DNA from: an uncultured Bacteroidales bacterium | GTDB taxonomy: Bacteria; Bacteroidota; Bacteroidia; Bacteroidales; UBA932 | Direction: 5' to 3' | Length of the DNA stretch: 10,676 nt | Assembly (NCBI GenBank): GCA_946549475.1 | Contig: CAMNQO010000044.1 | Span: 1-10,676 of the forward strand | Shown: one piece after another, positions 8,032 through 10,676 of the stretch | Numbering within the stretch: the stretch's first letter is position 1 | Layout of the letters: each line of letters opens with the position of its first letter | Position numbers and translations under genes: made by a program | The notes under the pieces: model-generated | Database searches by the model: none | Told to the model about the DNA's origin: nothing | Seen by the model: only the letters and a program-made list of their open reading frames with translations

Positions 8032-8280
8032 GCGCTATCCGGCCCGGAATTTTTCTTTCCCCTTGTTACACTTTTGGGGATTTTTCGTGCCTTTGCCGCC
8101 GAATTTGAACAAACACCCTTTGCGGGTATGTCGTTGACCCTTTCATATCCTCTTTCCCTGTCGCCCGTCGGCGTTTTCCGCCTTGTGTGGAATGCGCTTT
8201 CCGTTCGCTGTGCCGCCCTGACGGGTGGTCGTGCGGATGCCTGCGTCCTCCGCGCGAAAGTGGGTATGGGGGTATTATAG
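8032..8280 (+). other. Intergenic stretch without a convincing gene
   Basis: None of the three forward frames gives a protein with a signal peptide or recognisable family. The open stretches are short and their translations look like non-coding sequence rich in Arg, Cys, Pro and Ser. A box TGCCTTTG at 8088-8095 is one mismatch from the -7 consensus TAnnTTTG, but no TTTG lies at the right distance upstream. This is where the N-terminus and signal peptide of the following surface-protein ORF would be expected, and they are absent. The region ends with an in-frame TAG at 8278-8280. Confidence 0.5.
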
Positions 8281-8288
8281 TCTTATAA

Positions 8289-8311
8289 CCAGCGCTTTAG
8301 CGCGGTTTTTT
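8289..8311 (+). terminator. Terminator-like hairpin upstream of the fimbrillin-like ORF
   Basis: CC-A-GCGC, loop TTTA, GCGC-GG, then six T. The stem is six GC pairs with one bulged A. It could end the DUF1015 transcript, whose stop is about 258 nt upstream. It lies inside the open frame that precedes the next ORF, which suggests that this part is not translated. Attenuation is an alternative. Confidence 0.4.
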
Positions 8312-8424
8312 CCGCTTTTTCCGGGAAGTATATCCCTTACCCGTCTGCCGAGATTCGGCGGACGGGCTTCGCCTATTATCCCGCGTCCATCGTATCGACG
8401 ACGGCCTCCAGCCGTAACCTGACG

Positions 8425-10074
8425 GTGACGCTCCCGGACACGTACGACAGTTACGCTTATCCTTACGCTCCGACTCCGATGATAGCGGAGCAGACGACGG
8501 AGAGCGGCGTGTCTGTGCTGGACAACCTGCGCTTCCTTCACCTCGGCGGCGTCGCCCTGCTGGAGCTCCAGGTCGCCGGCGATGTCACGACCAATGTCAC
8601 CAAGATTGTCGTCAATATGGACAAACGGATTACGGGTGACTTTACGGCGGCCGGCTCTTTCGGCGGTTACTCCATCAAAACTGACGGAGTAACGACATCT
8701 GGCACCTCCGTCACTTACAACCTCGCATCTCCGGTCGCTCCCGGCGGCTCGCAGAAACTCTTCGTGCCCCTTCCGGTCGGTACTTACACCGTCAGTTCCG
8801 TCAGCGCTTTCGGTTCCGACGGCAAGCGCATCGCCAAGTCCTCTTCGGCTACTTCTTCGTTCAACATCACGCGCAGGGGCGGCAAGAAGTTCACTGACGG
8901 GAATGCCATCGCGCTCGCCAAGGTGACGCCCCAAGAATACGACACCTACGGCATCGTGTACGGTACGGGCAACTGTATCATCGACTCCGGTACGGCATCC
9001 AACCGCAGCGTTTCCTTCGACGCCCAGCCTTACGAGGCCGACTCCAACTACCTTTACACCGATACCGAGGCCGTCCCCGATGAGGCCAAGGCTCCCGTCT
9101 CCGCCAAGGTCCTCTGGTACGAAAGCCTCTCCGCCGCTCCTTCCGCCAGTCTCAACACCAATACATACCAGGTGACTGTCTCCGGCATCTCCGGTACCGG
9201 TAACTGCGTCGTCGGTCTGTACAACAGCAGCAAGGAGATCATCTGGTCATTCCACATTTGGTCTCCCGGTTGGGATCCCACCTCGGACAACACCCGCAGT
9301 TACAACGGTTATACGGTAATGGGCGCTTCTCTCGGTGCGATGACCGCTTACACGGCCGGTTCTTCCGCCACGCTCGCCAACGCTTGCGGTATGTATTATC
9401 AGTGGGGCAGGAAGGATCCGCTCGGCCGGTCAGGAGGCGGCAACTCCCTCACATCCATGACTGCCGTTCAGTCGGGCATCGTTCCTTCGACTGCTTCAGC
9501 CGGCATCATCGCCGCCAACAGTGGCACCATCGGCAGTGCCACTTCGGTAGCGGATCATATCGCTTATTCCATCAAGAACCCTCACATGTTTATCACTAAC
9601 GGTGGAAATTCTTATGCTTGGTTCTCTACCTATACTACTTATACGGAGACCAACGCCGAGTGGGACAACAAGCTCTGGGGTACCACATACACCGGTTCTG
9701 CCTATACAGAAATCGGCAAGACCATTTTCGATCCCTGCCCCGCCGGTTGGAAGGTCGCCACGACAGGGCAAGTGTTCAATGGTCTGACGGCTTCAAGCGG
9801 TACGACGCACGTTGCCAATAAAGGCCGTGATATATCCGCCACCCTCAGCGGCACTTCCGTTACCGACTTCATCGCTTATTCGGGGTTCCGCAAATACAGT
9901 TCCGGTGCGGTCGACAGCGTTGCCAGCACCGGCTACTATTGGTCGTCTTGTCAGTACAGTTCGTCCAGCCACAGCGGGCATTATCAGGGCGCCTACTCGT
10001 CCTGCTTCGGTCCCACGAGCGACCGCGGCCGGGCCTACGGGTTTCCGGTCCGTTGTGTCCGCCTCCAGAATTAA
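8425..10074 (+). CDS. Fimbrillin-like/FISUMP surface protein ORF, apparently lacking its N-terminus
   Basis: 549 residues from GTG 8425, the first usual start after TAG 8278-8280. The frame is open upstream to 8281, and the segment just before the GTG (FAYYPASIV, then LTVTLP) looks like the conserved middle of Bacteroidales fimbrillin-like proteins, so the domain extends above the start. No signal peptide or lipobox is seen. Residues 1-175 form the fimbrillin-like beta region (FLHLGGVALLELQVAG, MDKRITGDFTAAG, LFVPLPVGTYTVS). Residues of about 295-549 are a FISUMP/C-type-lectin-like domain with VMGASLGA, MYYQWGRKDPLG (337-348), KTIFDPCPAGWKV, GYYWSS (503-508) and a final GFPVRCVRLQN. Such proteins are secreted adhesins or pilus parts and some are DGR targets. 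This copy is probably a 5'-truncated or silent gene. A start by frameshift or an unusual codon is not excluded. Confidence 0.7.
   Translation: MTLPDTYDSYAYPYAPTPMIAEQTTESGVSVLDNLRFLHLGGVALLELQVAGDVTTNVTKIVVNMDKRITGDFTAAGSFGGYSIKTDGVTTSGTSVTYNLASPVAPGGSQKLFVPLPVGTYTVSSVSAFGSDGKRIAKSSSATSSFNITRRGGKKFTDGNAIALAKVTPQEYDTYGIVYGTGNCIIDSGTASNRSVSFDAQPYEADSNYLYTDTEAVPDEAKAPVSAKVLWYESLSAAPSASLNTNTYQVTVSGISGTGNCVVGLYNSSKEIIWSFHIWSPGWDPTSDNTRSYNGYTVMGASLGAMTAYTAGSSATLANACGMYYQWGRKDPLGRSGGGNSLTSMTAVQSGIVPSTASAGIIAANSGTIGSATSVADHIAYSIKNPHMFITNGGNSYAWFSTYTTYTETNAEWDNKLWGTTYTGSAYTEIGKTIFDPCPAGWKVATTGQVFNGLTASSGTTHVANKGRDISATLSGTSVTDFIAYSGFRKYSSGAVDSVASTGYYWSSCQYSSSSHSGHYQGAYSSCFGPTSDRGRAYGFPVRCVRLQN
9931..10074 (+). 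other. Possible DGR-type variable region at the 3' end of the FISUMP ORF
   Basis: The last 47 codons have the fixed frame seen in Bacteroidales C-type-lectin DGR targets (YWSS ... RAYGF.VRCVR). Between those anchors, the positions that are commonly Asn in relatives are TGT, TAC, AGC, CAC, GGC, TGC, TTC, AGC, GAC, CGC and GGC. All of these can be reached from AAC or AAT by changing adenines only. The only Asn codon in the segment is the last sense codon. No template repeat or reverse transcriptase is present in the window, so the assignment is tentative. Confidence 0.35.
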
Positions 10075-10085
10075 CCTGTAGCCCG

Positions 10086-10116
10086 GCCCAGCCCTGCTCC
10101 GCTGGCAAGGCTGGGC
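10086..10116. other. GC-rich inverted repeat just after the FISUMP stop codon
   Basis: GCCCAGCC at 10086-10093 pairs perfectly with GGCTGGGC at 10109-10116 across a 15-nt loop. It starts 12 nt after the stop codon and is not followed by a T run, so it is a poor intrinsic terminator. Hairpins in this position are known downstream of DGR variable regions, but their stems and loops are usually tighter. It could equally be an RNA-stabilising 3' structure. Confidence 0.4.
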
Positions 10117-10166
10117 ATCTATATCATCCTGCAAAGCCTTCTACACCCGGTCTCTCTCCCTCACGC

Positions 10167-10193
10167 AAAGTGCGGCCCTCCCAGCCGCACTTT
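10167..10193. terminator. Intrinsic, probably bidirectional terminator between convergent genes
   Basis: AAAGTGCGGC at 10167-10176 and GCCGCACTTT at 10184-10193 form a perfect 10-bp stem with a 7-nt loop. On the plus strand it is followed by CGTTC and has T residues at the stem end. On the minus strand the complementary AAA also gives a short U stretch. It lies 92 nt after the FISUMP stop and 33 nt beyond the stop of the minus-strand small gene, so it can serve both. Confidence 0.65.
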
Positions 10194-10226
10194 CGTTCTA
10201 TATATAAGACACTTGATTTTGATAAT

Positions 10227-10481
10227 TCAAAGCGTGACCCCGGTAGCTTGCTTTATCTGCTCCGGGGACAAGCCCATCGCCTGAAGATTGCGGGCCGTCT
10301 CCATCAGAGCGTTGTTGCGTCCCTCCGCAAGACCCTCGGTTTTTCCTTGTGCCAGCCCCTCCGCCCGGCCTACCTTGCGTCTTTTGGCTTCGCCTTCTGC
10401 CCGGCCTTTCTCCAGCCCTTCTTTCAAGGCTTCTTCGCGGACGTAGCGTTTCTCCAGACTGATATCCAACTCGTTTTGCAT
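10227..10481 (-). CDS. Small 84-residue protein resembling an Rpn/PD-(D/E)XK transposase C-terminal tail
   Basis: A highly charged, predicted helical protein. MxNELDISLEKRYVREEA is followed by Gly-spaced repeats of the type EG-x-x-x-G (KEGLEKGRAEGEAK, GRAEGLAQGKTEGLAEG) and an ending of the type ARNLQAMGLSPEQIKQATG. This is the usual C-terminal tail of Bacteroidetes Rpn (recombination-promoting nuclease) or PD-(D/E)XK family transposase proteins, but no nuclease core is attached. The frame upstream is closed by a TGA at 10535-10533. Its ATG shares one base with the stop of the preceding gene (TAATG), which implies translational coupling. The protein is about half identical over its first 35 residues to the end of that gene. 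It may be a duplication remnant, or a functional small partner that pairs with the tail of the full-length protein. Confidence 0.6.
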   Translation of the reverse strand: MQNELDISLEKRYVREEALKEGLEKGRAEGEAKRRKVGRAEGLAQGKTEGLAEGRNNALMETARNLQAMGLSPEQIKQATGVTL

Positions 10482-10663
10482 TACAGTTCCATTCCGGTCG
10501 CTTTCAAGATATCCTCGGCTGACATACCCATCTCACGCAGTTTACGGGCAACATCTTCGCGGCCCTTAGCTTCGCCTTCCTCACGCCCGGCTTCACGCCC
10601 TTCCTTGAACGCTTCTTCCTTGACATAGCGCTTCTCAAGGCTGATATCCAACTCGTTTCTCAT
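10387..10663 (-). repeat. Imperfect 93-bp direct repeat of the Rpn-type tail sequence
   Basis: The segments 10389-10481 and 10571-10663 align without gaps at an offset of 182 nt. They share exact runs such as CTGATATCCAACTCGTTT and encode the two MxNELDISLEKRYVxEEAxKEG starts in the same register. The equal length and lack of gaps indicate a tandem duplication that later diverged by substitution. Confidence 0.75.
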
Positions 10664-10676
10664 CGTTGCTTCGTAG
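10481..10676 (-). CDS. C-terminal end of an Rpn/PD-(D/E)XK nuclease family transposase, cut by the window edge
   Basis: The frame is open to the right edge (YEAT precedes the Met at 10663), and in this family a YExxM segment typically joins the nuclease domain to the charged tail. The ATG at 10663 is therefore probably internal to a longer gene. The visible part is MRNELDISLEKRYV, then EG/AG-spaced charged helix (KEGREAGREEGEAKG), then ARKLREMGMSAEDILKATG, the usual family ending. The nuclease motifs would lie outside the window. If translation also begins at 10663, it would give a 60-residue C-terminal product. The gene overlaps the next one by one base (TAATG). Family assignment rests only on this tail, so a different coiled-coil-tailed protein is possible. 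Confidence 0.6.
   Translation of the reverse strand, partial: YEATMRNELDISLEKRYVKEEAFKEGREAGREEGEAKGREDVARKLREMGMSAEDILKATGMEL

Noticed and set aside
8074..8280. A 68-codon plus-strand ORF before the FISUMP ORF, in the same frame
   Set aside because: Its translation does not resemble the missing fimbrillin N-terminus or a signal peptide with a lipobox, and it ends at TAG 8278. Read-through into the next ORF cannot be supported from sequence alone.
8032..8280. A riboswitch or structured RNA in the gap after the DUF1015 gene
   Set aside because: Small GC hairpins can be drawn, for example around 8233-8255, but no conserved riboswitch core was recognised and no downstream gene fits a known class.
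9939..10628. A 229-codon plus-strand ORF running over the FISUMP end and the Rpn tail genes
   Set aside because: It crosses a stop region, two hairpins and antisense repeat-tail genes. Its translation is low-complexity Pro/Ser/Leu sequence from reading the tail genes backwards.
10661..10676. The ATG at 10663 as the true start of a complete 60-residue gene
   Set aside because: The frame is open to the window edge with YEAT in front, which matches the linker of longer Rpn proteins, so a partial gene is more likely. An internal start is kept only as a hypothesis.

Overview
The window looks like Bacteroidales chromosome, possibly a gut lineage related to Alistipes/Rikenellaceae. The evidence is a high-GC coding style, several gene starts preceded by Bacteroidetes-type promoter boxes (TTTG at -33, TAnnTTTG at -7) with little Shine-Dalgarno signal, a fimbrillin-like/FISUMP surface protein, a DUF1015 gene, and a murK-murQ pair. 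The genus is an inference. Seven genes read on the plus strand up to about 10.07 kb, and two short ones read on the minus strand at the right edge.

Positions 1-1956: the C-terminal part of an unidentified beta-rich, probably exported protein, followed 2 nt later by an exported metallo-beta-lactamase-fold hydrolase. These two are probably co-transcribed. Positions 1968-3734: a new promoter box leads into a BadF/BcrA-type sugar kinase (MurNAc kinase, murK) that overlaps a clear MurNAc-6-phosphate etherase (murQ) by 17 nt. Together they convert MurNAc, by way of MurNAc-6-P, to GlcNAc-6-P and D-lactate, which is cell-wall sugar salvage. No transporter is visible in the window.

Positions 3804-6698: a 964-residue lipoprotein with four tandem bacterial Ig-like domains, a long repetitive beta-helix-like region resembling the Cthe_2159 (formerly DUF4353) family, and a Gly/Ser tail. 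Positions 6766-8031: a DUF1015 protein carrying an ADGHHR motif, with its own promoter.

Positions 8032-10074 are the most unusual part. A 250-nt stretch with no convincing gene is followed by a terminator-like hairpin and then by a fimbrillin-like/FISUMP ORF that lacks a signal peptide and a proper N-terminus. Its C-terminal C-type-lectin-like end has the layout of a variable region of a diversity-generating retroelement (DGR) target: the positions that are usually Asn-rich in relatives are occupied by Ser, His, Cys, Gly, Asp, Arg and Tyr. No reverse transcriptase or template repeat is present in the window, so this remains a hypothesis.

Positions 10075-10676: two hairpins, one a good terminator, separate this ORF from convergent minus-strand genes. 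Those are the charged C-terminal tail of an Rpn/PD-(D/E)XK nuclease-transposase family protein, running off the edge, and a free-standing 84-residue duplicate of that tail. The two are coupled by a TAATG junction. The arrangement recalls, but does not prove, the small C-terminal antitoxin products known from E. coli rpn genes.
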